Shown here: positions 1-8,548 of the stretch, piece after piece
How positions within the stretch are numbered: the first letter of the stretch is position 1
Layout: the number at the start of each line of letters is the position of its first letter
Source: Fibrobacter sp. UWB16
GTDB taxonomy: Bacteria; Fibrobacterota; Fibrobacteria; Fibrobacterales; Fibrobacteraceae
Direction of reading: 5' to 3'
DNA: 64,000 bases
Assembly: GCF_900215325.1 (NCBI RefSeq)
Contig: NZ_OCMS01000002.1
Location: forward strand, 868,001 to 932,000
Position numbers and translations under genes: made by a program
Notes under the pieces: generated by a model
The model's input: only the letters and a program-made list of their open reading frames with translations
The model's database searches: none
Told to the model about the DNA's origin: nothing

Positions 1-1
1 C

Positions 2-328
2 ACGACGCCACCAACGGATGCTACAGCAAACATTGAAAATGCCAAATGGTACGCCGTTGCGGATGATTCCACGCAGACAGATCCGGGGCATACAACGGGT
101 ATTGCTTCTAAGGTGCTGGCGCTACAGTTGAGTGATGTAAATGAAAACTTTGATGTGTTTGATTTGAATGGAAAACATCTCGGTTTTGCGAAAGTAACAC
201 CCTCTGAATGGAATGCGCTTGGCAACAAATCTTTACAAAAAACGCTTCGTGCATCAGGATTCAACGCTGGAATGTATATTGTTCGTGCAAAACGTTCGCA
301 TCGTATGATTCGTGTAAATGTGCGTTAA
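2..328 (+). CDS. 3' end of a secreted protein with a T9SS-like C-terminal sorting domain (partial)
   Basis: The reading frame is open from the window edge, so the start lies outside. The last ~75 residues show the pattern of the Por-secretion (type IX) C-terminal domain: a strand ending in FDVFDLNGKHLG, a spacer, then AGMYIVRAK and a short basic terminal strand (RMIRVNVR). In Bacteroidetes and Fibrobacter such domains target enzymes and adhesins to the surface through the T9SS. The catalytic or binding part is not in the window, so its job is unknown; the neighbouring acetyl-xylan esterase makes a carbohydrate-active enzyme plausible. A hairpin terminator follows. Confidence 0.65.
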   Translation, partial: TTPPTDATANIENAKWYAVADDSTQTDPGHTTGIASKVLALQLSDVNENFDVFDLNGKHLGFAKVTPSEWNALGNKSLQKTLRASGFNAGMYIVRAKRSHRMIRVNVR

Positions 329-395
329 ATGCTTGATATTGCATAGATTGAGTAAACACATTAAACCCTTGCAGTTTTGCAATAAAATAAAAATA

Positions 396-421
396 GGAAA
401 CCTCGAAACGGGGTTTCTTTT
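396..421 (+). terminator. Rho-independent terminator
   Basis: GAAACC (397-402) and GGTTTC (412-417) form a stem around an 8-9 nt loop and are followed by a T-rich run. It lies 70 bases after the stop of the partial secreted-protein gene. Confidence 0.7.
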
Positions 422-489
422 TTGTTATAATTAAAGATAAGGGTTGTATAACTTGTCACGTTAGTGACAGCTTTTTGTTTGGAGGACAA

Positions 490-1566
490 ATGCTAAAAAA
501 AATCCTTAAGTCCGTTGTTGTTACAAGTGCCGTACTCGGTGCGGCAAGTTTTGCACAGGATCCGAACTTGCATATTTATCTTGCTTACGGGCAGTCGAAC
601 ATGTCCGGGCAGGCTTCGATTACAGATTCGGACCGTCAAACGAATCCGCGTTTCTTGGTGTTACGTGCAGGGAATCATTCCAACCAGAAAGTTGGTGAAT
701 TTTATCCGGCGGCACCTCCCATGGGTCATAGCGGTTCCAAGGTCGGCATTGTTGACTTCTTTGGTCGCAAAATGATCAAGGAACTCCCGGACAGCATCAC
801 GGTGGCGGTCGCGAATGTGGCAATTGGCGGGCAGAGCATTGATCTATTCGATAAGGACCGTAATGCAGCTTATGTGCAGAATGCCAAGAACAAAAACGAT
901 ACATGGTGGATTCAGTATCTGAATGAATACGGTGGCGATGTGCACAAGCGCATTGTCGAAATGGGTAAAATTGCAAAGCAAAAGGGCGTCATCAAGGGTT
1001 TCCTTTTCCATCAGGGTGAAGCGGATTACCAGATGAAGGACTGGCCCGAACGCGTCAAGAAGGTTTATGACCAGTTCATTGAAGAACTGGAGCTGGATCC
1101 GGAAAAGACTCCGATTCTCATTGGAGAACTTGCTCCGACTGGCGATTTGGGCTGGCGCAATGAAGCGGTAAAACAAGCGGCTGACTTAATTCCGAATGGT
1201 CATCTGATTTCGGCTCAGGGTTGCCCTGCAATTAAGGAACCCAGCTATACGTTGCATTTCTCTCGCGAAGGCTACCAGACGTTTGGTGAACGCTATGCGG
1301 AAAAAATGCTTGAAATTCTTAAATCGCAGGAACCAGCTCCGGATTCCTCTAAAGCTGATTCCTCGAAGGTCGTGCCTTCTGATTCGACAGGGAGTGATTC
1401 TACATCATCGGATAGTACAAACGCTATTCACAGTTCGGCTGTTGCACGTGCTGTGGAATCGCATTTGCCGAGGCTGTTCTATGATGTTCGCGAACATAGT
1501 TTGTTTGTGTGTTTCAAGAAAAATGGAGTAGAACATCGCTACCGCTTGACCGGGCGGAAAAAATAG
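490..1566 (+). CDS. Carbohydrate esterase family 6-like acetyl-xylan esterase, secreted
   Basis: A 358-residue protein that probably removes acetyl groups from xylan. The signal peptide covers residues 1-22 with cleavage after AASFA. The SGNH/CE6 nucleophile block GQSNM is at residues 34-38, HQGEADY is near 175, and the late catalytic His is in LHFSREGY near 258. After the catalytic domain comes a Ser/Asp-rich linker (about 285-315) and a basic C-terminal segment of ~45 residues of the kind seen on Fibrobacter secreted enzymes. The ATG at 490 is chosen because GGAGG (481-485) lies just upstream; an in-frame TTG at 475 precedes that site and is unlikely. A hairpin terminator follows. The CE6 call rests on motifs; substrate specificity is inferred. 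Confidence 0.85.
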   Translation: MLKKILKSVVVTSAVLGAASFAQDPNLHIYLAYGQSNMSGQASITDSDRQTNPRFLVLRAGNHSNQKVGEFYPAAPPMGHSGSKVGIVDFFGRKMIKELPDSITVAVANVAIGGQSIDLFDKDRNAAYVQNAKNKNDTWWIQYLNEYGGDVHKRIVEMGKIAKQKGVIKGFLFHQGEADYQMKDWPERVKKVYDQFIEELELDPEKTPILIGELAPTGDLGWRNEAVKQAADLIPNGHLISAQGCPAIKEPSYTLHFSREGYQTFGERYAEKMLEILKSQEPAPDSSKADSSKVVPSDSTGSDSTSSDSTNAIHSSAVARAVESHLPRLFYDVREHSLFVCFKKNGVEHRYRLTGRKK

Positions 1567-1588
1567 AATTGACGTGATTGTAAAATGA

Positions 1589-1617
1589 AAAACGTCCAGC
1601 GAGTGCTGGGCGTTTTT
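1589..1617. terminator. Hairpin terminator between esterase gene and trpB
   Basis: AACG-T-CCAGC (1591-1600) pairs with GCTGG-G-CGTT (1605-1614) and runs into T5. It ends the esterase gene and lies beyond the 3' end of the convergent trpB gene. Confidence 0.8.
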
Positions 1618-1627
1618 GCTTAGAATC

Positions 1628-1680
1628 CTGGATCCTTCGCGGAGTTTACCCCGGACTTGTTCCGGGGCTCAGGATGACAA
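1628..1680 (-). repeat. Dispersed palindromic repeat with a second hairpin nested inside
   Basis: Read on the minus strand, it starts TCATCCTGAGC and ends GCGAAGGATCCAG, the same outer arms as the copies at 63878-63912 and inside hemC (12782-12826). Between the arms sits a separate hairpin, CCCCGGAAC-aa-GTCCGGGG, which belongs to the CCCGG..CCGGG repeat family seen at 17576-17605. Confidence 0.8.
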
Positions 1681-1687
1681 TTGCGGA

Positions 1688-3073
1688 TTAGCCTTCGACC
1701 TTCGGAAGCTGGGCGAGGCTCTTGGCGATGTCTTCATCCGTCGGGATGTAGTCGCTCATTTCGCCGTCGTTGAACTTCTGGTAAGCAACCATGTCGAAGT
1801 AACCCGTGCCGGTAAGACCGAACACGATGTTCTTTGCCTGACCGGATTCCTTGCACTTGAGAGCTTCGTCGATTGTTGCGCGAATGGCGTGGCTGGATTC
1901 CGGAGCCGGGAGGATACCTTCGGTCTGGGCGAAGAGCTTTGCGGCTTCGAAGACCTTAGTTTGTTCGACAGACGTTGCACGCATGAGACCCTGATCGTAA
2001 AGTTCAGAGAGGATACTGCTCATGCCGTGGTAGCGGAGGCCACCAGCGTGGTTTGCAGACGGGATGAAGCTAGAACCGAGCGTGTACATCTTGGCGAGCG
2101 GGCAGACCTTACCGGTGTCGCAGAAGTCGTAAGCGTACTTACCGCGAGTGAAGCTCGGACAGCTTGCCGGTTCCACAGCGAGAATATCGTAGTCGGCTTC
2201 GCCACGGAGCTTTTCACCAACGAACGGGCTAATAAGGCCACCGAGGTTAGAACCACCGCCAGCGCAACCAATGATGAGGTCGGCCTTCACGCCGATCTTG
2301 TCGAGTGCAGCCTTCGTTTCGAGACCGATGACGGACTGGTGGAGGAGCACCTGGTTCAGCACGGAACCGAGAACGTAGCGGTAACCCGGCTGCTTCACAG
2401 CGGCTTCCACAGCTTCAGAAATGGCGCAGCCAAGGCTACCCGTGGTGCCCGGAAATTCGGCGTTGATCTTGCGGCCGATGTCGGTCGTCATGGACGGGGA
2501 CGGGGTGACGGATGCACCGTAGGTGCGCATCACTTCGCGGCGGAACGGCTTCTGTTCGTAAGAAACTTTCACCATGTAAACCTGGCAGTCCAGTCCGAAG
2601 AAAGCGCTGGACATCGAAAGTGCGGTACCCCACTGGCCAGCACCCGTTTCGGTCGTCACGCCCTTGAGGCCCTGCTTCTTAGCGTAGTAGGCCTGAGCGA
2701 TAGCGGAGTTGAGCTTGTGAGAACCCGAAGTGTTGTTGCCTTCGAACTTGTAGTAGATGTGTGCCGGAGTGCCGAGCGCCTGTTCGAGGAAGTAAGCGCG
2801 AACGAGCGGAGACGGACGGTACATCTTATAGAACGTGCGGATGTCTTCCGGAATTTCGATGTAAGCGGTATCGTTATCGAGTTCCTGCTTGATGAGTTCA
2901 TCGCAGAAAACTGGCTGCAGGTCTTCGAAAGTCACCGGCTTGCCGGTACCCGGGTTCAGAAGCGGAGCGGGCTTCTTCTTCATATCGGCACGGACGTTGT
3001 ACCATGCCTTCGGGAGTTCATCTTCGTGGAGGTAAGTCTTGACCTGACCATCGATCTTGAGCGAGTTTCTCAT
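1688..3073 (-). CDS. trpB: Tryptophan synthase beta chain, TrpB2 type
   Basis: A 461-residue PLP enzyme that condenses indole with serine to tryptophan. The N-terminal region (MRNSLKIDGQ.., LHEDELPKAWYN) and the length mark it as the long TrpB2 subfamily found in archaea and some bacteria, not the 400-residue TrpB1 that pairs tightly with TrpA. The PLP lysine is in NTSGSHKLNSA and the phosphate-binding glycine loop is GCAGGGSNLGG. The ATG at 3073 follows AAAGGA on the minus strand; a longer start 30 bases upstream has no ribosome site. No other trp gene is nearby, so it stands alone and may salvage indole. Confidence 0.93.
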   Translation of the reverse strand: MRNSLKIDGQVKTYLHEDELPKAWYNVRADMKKKPAPLLNPGTGKPVTFEDLQPVFCDELIKQELDNDTAYIEIPEDIRTFYKMYRPSPLVRAYFLEQALGTPAHIYYKFEGNNTSGSHKLNSAIAQAYYAKKQGLKGVTTETGAGQWGTALSMSSAFFGLDCQVYMVKVSYEQKPFRREVMRTYGASVTPSPSMTTDIGRKINAEFPGTTGSLGCAISEAVEAAVKQPGYRYVLGSVLNQVLLHQSVIGLETKAALDKIGVKADLIIGCAGGGSNLGGLISPFVGEKLRGEADYDILAVEPASCPSFTRGKYAYDFCDTGKVCPLAKMYTLGSSFIPSANHAGGLRYHGMSSILSELYDQGLMRATSVEQTKVFEAAKLFAQTEGILPAPESSHAIRATIDEALKCKESGQAKNIVFGLTGTGYFDMVAYQKFNDGEMSDYIPTDEDIAKSLAQLPKVEG

Positions 3074-3256
3074 ATAGTATCCTTTAATTTTGTGTAACCG
3101 CATCCAATTATATTAAATCGAATTTGCGTTGACAACAGCACTTGTGCAAAATGACCAATGTATATGATTAACCTTGATTGGCGGTGGTGCTTTCTTGAAA
3201 TTTTAAAATTTTTTAATATATTGTTTTTATCACCATCATAAACATTAGGAGCTCCT

Positions 3257-4595
<1,339 letters not shown>

Positions 4596-4608
4596 AAGGG
4601 CGTAAAAA

Positions 4609-4637
4609 AGCACAAAACTTTAAAAAGCTTTGTGCGT
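4609..4637. terminator. Bidirectional hairpin terminator between tgt and the Rpn-type nuclease gene
   Basis: GCACAAAACTT (4610-4620) pairs with AAGCTTTGTGC (4625-4635) with one mismatch. It stands between the convergent ends of tgt (+) and the nuclease gene (-). Confidence 0.65.
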
Positions 4638-4683
4638 TCAACTATGAAATGCGATGAATTAGGTTGGGCTTGCAGTTATTTGC

Positions 4684-5487
4684 CTACAAGGCCTTGATTT
4701 CTTCGATAGTAAATCCGGTCTGCTTAGAGATAATGTCCAAAGAAACACCATCGTCGCGAAAACCCTTTGCCATCGCTTTTTTCTCTTCGAATGCCTTAGC
4801 CTCGGCTTCCTTTCTTCCTTCTTCCTTGCTTTCGTGAAGATCAAATTCGTAAGTCATATACTTATTCCTTATGAAAGTATCGGTCTTGTAAAAGGACACC
4901 TGGTTGTTGATGGTTTCGGTTTCGCGAGAGTCCACATTGTTTGTTGCAAAGTACTTCATGTATGCCTTGACGACAGGATCTGTGAATTCCTCGTATTTTC
5001 TAAATATATAATAATTCTTGAAGGTGAGGTCATTTAATGTAATGTTGAAATCCTCCTTTGCCCTGTTCTCAAAATGGTAAACAGGGAATCCTCCGCCAAA
5101 AATGTCTACGGGGCATAGAAAGATAATATATTGTTCTCTGAGACTTGTGTAAAAATCTCCTTTGGAGAGGGCTACACCGTCGCCGACACTTTGGTAATAC
5201 CGAGCCCTTTGCGGGAGTTCTTTGGTATCGACCATTTGCATCTCTAAATCAAAAGAACGGATGGCTTCTCCGTTTTCGTTTGTTTCGCGGGCAAAAACAT
5301 CGTAACGGACTCCCTTGTGTTCTGCGTCGTAACTTAGGACAGCTTCTGGGATTGGTGTTTCAAGATGGTCAATTTTGATGCCTAGTAAATGCTCGATGAA
5401 GGGCTGCGCGATATGTTTGTTACTAAACACGAGTCCGAACATGATTGGGTCAGTGATGTCAAGTTCGTCAAAAGATTTTATGCTCAT
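4684..5487 (-). CDS. Rpn-family PD-(D/E)XK nuclease/transposase-like protein
   Basis: A 267-residue member of the PD-(D/E)XK nuclease family (PDDEXK_2, recombination-promoting nuclease Rpn type). The catalytic core shows RYDVFARE and then SFDLEMQ (Asp..Glu-x-Gln), followed by the family block RARYYQSVGDGVALSKGD. The C-terminus has a Lys/Glu-rich helix and a helix-turn-helix-like end (DGVSLDIISKQTGFTIEEI) typical of these proteins. The ATG at 5487 follows AAAGGCG; frames further upstream lack a ribosome site. Rpn proteins are linked to RecA-independent recombination and, in some strains, to phage defence. It stands at the edge of an AT-richer island, which suggests transfer. Confidence 0.85.
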   Translation of the reverse strand: MSIKSFDELDITDPIMFGLVFSNKHIAQPFIEHLLGIKIDHLETPIPEAVLSYDAEHKGVRYDVFARETNENGEAIRSFDLEMQMVDTKELPQRARYYQSVGDGVALSKGDFYTSLREQYIIFLCPVDIFGGGFPVYHFENRAKEDFNITLNDLTFKNYYIFRKYEEFTDPVVKAYMKYFATNNVDSRETETINNQVSFYKTDTFIRNKYMTYEFDLHESKEEGRKEAEAKAFEEKKAMAKGFRDDGVSLDIISKQTGFTIEEIKAL

Positions 5488-5710
5488 AAATTCGCCTTTA
5501 ATTGTTTCGGGAGTCGTAATATATACGTGCAAATTTGGGAAAAGCTGTTTCCTGTAAATTTTGCAAACAACCGTTATCAAAATGCTTCATTTTGCCAACT
5601 GTTGATAGCAAATGTGTTTGTAACAAAGTATTGAAGATGTACTCTTGTTGTGGTGATCGTGTTGAATTGCGCCCTCTTAACGAGTTCACATGAAATAGGT
5701 TATAGTGTGT

Positions 5711-6004
5711 ATGAAGCATATTGAAACACTGACAATCGGGAAAATTCTTGACGAAGAATTCTTTACTCCCATGGGTTTGTCTGCGGATAAGGTTGCTAAG
5801 GCAATCAATGTTCCGGTTTCAATGATTCAGGATATCCTTCATGACCGTAGGAGAATTACGGTTGATACATCCTTAAAGCAAGCCAAGTTCTTTGGCGTTT
5901 CCGACAACTATTTTATTTCTTTGCAAGATGATATCGATATCCGTAATTTGAAAGTTGAATTGGCAGAAGAACTGGGTAAAATCATGGCGATTGTAGCTGC
6001 CTAG
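5711..6004 (+). CDS. HigA-like XRE-family antitoxin, no toxin partner seen
   Basis: A 97-residue protein with a helix-turn-helix (GLSADKVAKAINVPVSMIQDIL) followed by RRRITVDTSLKQAKFFGVSDNYF, the HigA addiction-module antidote pattern. HigA binds HigB and represses the higBA promoter. HigB normally lies immediately upstream, but the 223 bases before this gene hold no RelE/HigB-like frame, and the downstream gene is a GIY-YIG protein on the other strand. The ATG at 5711 is preferred over the GTG two codons earlier. It may be a solitary regulator, a remnant, or may neutralise a toxin elsewhere. Confidence 0.85.
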   Translation: MKHIETLTIGKILDEEFFTPMGLSADKVAKAINVPVSMIQDILHDRRRITVDTSLKQAKFFGVSDNYFISLQDDIDIRNLKVELAEELGKIMAIVAA

Positions 6005-6032
6005 ATGGGATATTGGGATGATATATCCTTTC

Positions 6033-7223
6033 CTAATCTAATGAGCGTAATTCGATGTTCTTGTGTTTTTTGAATTCTTTTATGACATCATTCCAAGATT
6101 CATGTGTGTGTTTAGGGCTGTAAATGACAAAACAGCGAATGTCGGGAAAAGTTTTGGCAAATAGAGAAATGTTTTCGTTCAAATGAAAGAGAATTTCTTG
6201 TATACTTGGAATTTTCTTCCGTAAAATTTCGAATTGTTTAAGAATAAAGCTTGGATTCCAAGTGAAAATATTGTTATATTGATCTTTGAAGAACATGCTA
6301 GTTTGATCTTTATCCCAAATCCAATACCAGTCAAAATCTATAATATCATTTGTTTTTTTAGTTAGACATAAATCTTTATCAGTGAGTTGATTCTCAAAAT
6401 TGGCTAGCCAATTTAGTTTATTAGCTACATCATTGATTTGAATGAAATTTGACTCATTAAGAATATATTTACAAAAGGGATCGTTTATGGCATTTTGCAT
6501 TCCATAGGCAAAAGATCCCATAGTGTGTTTTGCAAAATAATCAAATCCAGATAAATCGTTTAGATAAATTGGTTCCTTGCAAATAAATCGAGTTCCTTTT
6601 AACGAATAATCGGGTCCATGCATGGATTTGGTAAATGTTATTTCTTCTATTTGAGTGTATTCCCATAAAAAGAAGTCTTTTTTCTTGTGACCTTGCTGCT
6701 TTATTCCAACGATCAAATAAATCTTTTGGCCTTTCAATTTTAAACAATCTCTTTTTTGTGAGACTAGGGAATACGAATCTTCGTTGATATTGTAAAAAAA
6801 AGTATCTTCTCCGGGTAGATGGTTTAATGCGTTAAAATTATGGTATTGAACATAGCAACATTTTTCAGAAGAATTTTCTTTTCGAGGCCACATCCTGTCC
6901 GGACTTGGCGGACACATCATTCTATTGTATTCGGGTTGCAACTCGTCAATTTTTGCGTATTCGTTTTCTGTTAGGCTTTCTCTATCGCATTCTAGAAGAA
7001 CTTCAAATTTAAAATTCCCATAGGTTCCAGGTTGTGAAATCTGTTGGGTCAGACCGTATTTACAGAATGCTCTGCGGAGCGGATTTTCCTCATCAATATT
7101 TTTGATTTTATCAAGTGATTGTGTATGCTGCTTCCAACGGTTGGAAATATTGATAGACTGGCCAATGTAGCTTTTGCCATTAACCAAGTTTGTGATTTTA
7201 TAAATTCCGCAGATTGATTTCAT
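6033..7223 (-). CDS. GIY-YIG nuclease-domain protein with an unknown C-terminal region
   Basis: A 396-residue protein. Residues 1-105 form a GIY-YIG fold: CGIYKITN, then SYIGQSINISNRWKQH, and a later acidic residue in LTENEYAKIDELQPEYN. The remaining ~290 residues, rich in aromatic residues and lysine, match nothing I recognise; they contain FDWYWIWDKDQ and a late segment with CFVIYSPKH. No signal peptide or membrane helix is seen. The gene lies 18 bases downstream of a MORN-repeat gene on the same strand, so the pair is probably one operon. Base composition is clearly AT-richer than the flanks. A homing, defence or toxin-type nuclease are all possible. Confidence 0.75.
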   Translation of the reverse strand: MKSICGIYKITNLVNGKSYIGQSINISNRWKQHTQSLDKIKNIDEENPLRRAFCKYGLTQQISQPGTYGNFKFEVLLECDRESLTENEYAKIDELQPEYNRMMCPPSPDRMWPRKENSSEKCCYVQYHNFNALNHLPGEDTFFYNINEDSYSLVSQKRDCLKLKGQKIYLIVGIKQQGHKKKDFFLWEYTQIEEITFTKSMHGPDYSLKGTRFICKEPIYLNDLSGFDYFAKHTMGSFAYGMQNAINDPFCKYILNESNFIQINDVANKLNWLANFENQLTDKDLCLTKKTNDIIDFDWYWIWDKDQTSMFFKDQYNNIFTWNPSFILKQFEILRKKIPSIQEILFHLNENISLFAKTFPDIRCFVIYSPKHTHESWNDVIKEFKKHKNIELRSLD

Positions 7224-7241
7224 GGATTTCAAATTACATTT

Positions 7242-8171
7242 TTATTGAACAATTGAATTGTTTTGTATTTCTCCAAATACGTTTTCAAAGTTTTTTCTTG
7301 CAAAACGATATGATTCTACTGCTGTATGCAGCTTTTCTTTTACACTTTCCACTGTGATTAGCCCTAGTAAATCTAACGATTCTGCAATTTCGCATAAATC
7401 TTGCATGGCCATACAGTAATTATTGGCTACATCTTCGTTTTCAATATTATTTGCAAGTTCATAATTTTCGTCATCTTCATCGAAGTACATAGAAGGATCT
7501 TCTTTCATTAACTCCACTTCTTCTTTTGGAAAATTGACGTAATCGCATAGCTTAAGATAGGCTTCAAAATCAATTTCGTTTCCTTCGAGATCATAGTAAA
7601 TGTTTTTATATGTTGGTTTGTAAATTTTTGTCCAGCAGATACGGCCATTGGTATAAAAAGTATCTTCTTGAACAACACCTAATCCTTTTAGATATCTTTT
7701 GTATGAAGGAATGTTATTGTCTACGAGATAGTGAATTTCGTAAGAATCATCTTTGTCTAAACAAAAATTTCCGCTTGGATAGTATGATTTTTCATATTGA
7801 AAAATTCTTTTTCCGTTTATGTATTTTTTTTCAGCTTTCAATCGACCTGTATCAGGGTAGTATTCTAAAATGAGACCATCTTTTTTTCCGTTAGCATATG
7901 TAGTTTCTAAAATTTTGATGCCATTCTGGTATTCAATAACGATACCTTCTTTTTTTCCGTTGGCAAAAGGTGTATGTTTTGAAAGGATCCCTTTGTAATA
8001 CTCGTCTTCGATAACCTTTTTGCCGGATAAATACTGAATTCTTTTTACGTAGTTTCCGTTGACGTCGTATATAGTTTCCCAACCGTTTTTCTTGCCATTA
8101 AGCCATTCTGTTGATTTTACAACTTTACCGTTTAAATCTTTTTCCTCTATAAGTCCATTTTTCTGTGGCAT
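7242..8171 (-). CDS. MORN-variant repeat (YwqK-like) protein
   Basis: A 309-residue protein whose first ~190 residues are MORN_2-type repeats (NGKKNGWETIYDVNGN.., ANGKKEGIVIEYQNG, ANGKKDGLILEYY), the fold annotated as YwqK-family antitoxin. The C-terminal ~110 residues are helical and acidic (FPKEEVELMKEDPSMYFDEDDENYE). It is the upstream gene of a two-gene unit with the GIY-YIG protein. In Bacillus YwqK is encoded beside a polymorphic toxin, so an immunity or chaperone role for the GIY-YIG protein is an inference from gene order only. AT-rich like its partner. Confidence 0.75.
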   Translation of the reverse strand: MPQKNGLIEEKDLNGKVVKSTEWLNGKKNGWETIYDVNGNYVKRIQYLSGKKVIEDEYYKGILSKHTPFANGKKEGIVIEYQNGIKILETTYANGKKDGLILEYYPDTGRLKAEKKYINGKRIFQYEKSYYPSGNFCLDKDDSYEIHYLVDNNIPSYKRYLKGLGVVQEDTFYTNGRICWTKIYKPTYKNIYYDLEGNEIDFEAYLKLCDYVNFPKEEVELMKEDPSMYFDEDDENYELANNIENEDVANNYCMAMQDLCEIAESLDLLGLITVESVKEKLHTAVESYRFARKNFENVFGEIQNNSIVQ

Positions 8172-8290
8172 ACGGAACCTGTGTTTTTTAGTTGATGTCT
8201 TTAATATATATTCTGCTGTTTGTAAGTGAAAAATATGTCAAGTAGATTTTTTGATGTATTTAAAAATCTTGCATTTTTTTTGAAAGAATA

Positions 8291-8432
8291 ATTTCGCGTT
8301 AGGGATAGTGACCCCTTGGGGCGGAGACTTGCTTGCAAGGCTCCGTTTTAGGAGGCTGGTGGTGAGCGAAGTAAAACCAACAGTCCCTAAAATATAGCCC
8401 GCCCCGTGTATGCACGGGGAACGCCCAAAGCG
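8291..8432 (+). other. Palindromic structured element, possible non-coding RNA or dispersed repeat
   Basis: A GC-rich block in AT-rich DNA with nested complementarity. GCGTT (8296-8300) can pair with AACGC (8420-8424), and TTAGGGA (8299-8305) with TCCCTAA (8384-8390). CGGAG-a-CTTGC pairs with GCAAG-g-CTCCG (8322-8345) around two bases, and CCCCGTG pairs with CACGGGG (8402-8419). The outer stem, inner stem and two tight hairpins give a compact multi-helix fold. There is no open frame with a ribosome site. I recall similar blocks between genes in other bacterial genomes but cannot name a family. Confidence 0.55.
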
Positions 8433-8535
8433 GAAAAGAGAATATTTAAAAAGGTAAATCGTTTTTCCCACCTTATAACAATATTTTCAACTTAAAAACA
8501 GAAGTTCGGTTTTCTGTGAGGGTGCCGAAAATTTC

Positions 8536-8543
8536 TAGATTTG
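8536..8543 (+). promoter_or_regulatory. -7 promoter element TAGATTTG before ahbC
   Basis: It matches TAnnTTTG inside TTTCTAGATTTGG, the same string found before the ApeO gene. Five bases separate it from the ATG at 8549, which argues for that start over the in-frame GTG at 8516 upstream of the element. Confidence 0.55.
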
Positions 8544-8548
8544 GGCCC

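Larger units (their letters stand above)
8172..8548. other. 377-base gene-free stretch with a structured element and the ahbC promoter
   Basis: It holds AT-rich sequence upstream of the MORN gene, the structured palindromic element at 8291-8432, then AT-rich sequence and the ahbC -7 box. Open frames across it are artefacts of the structured element. Confidence 0.7.

Noticed and set aside
1616-3097. Open frame of 493 codons on the plus strand across trpB
   Set aside because: It is antisense to a full, motif-rich TrpB2; the product has no recognisable domain and no ribosome site.
5560-5710. HigB toxin remnant upstream of the HigA-like gene
   Set aside because: No frame in this stretch shows the RelE/HigB strands or C-terminal pattern.
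8238-8471. Open frame on the minus strand inside the structured element
   Set aside because: It is a by-product of the palindromes; no ribosome site or family pattern.
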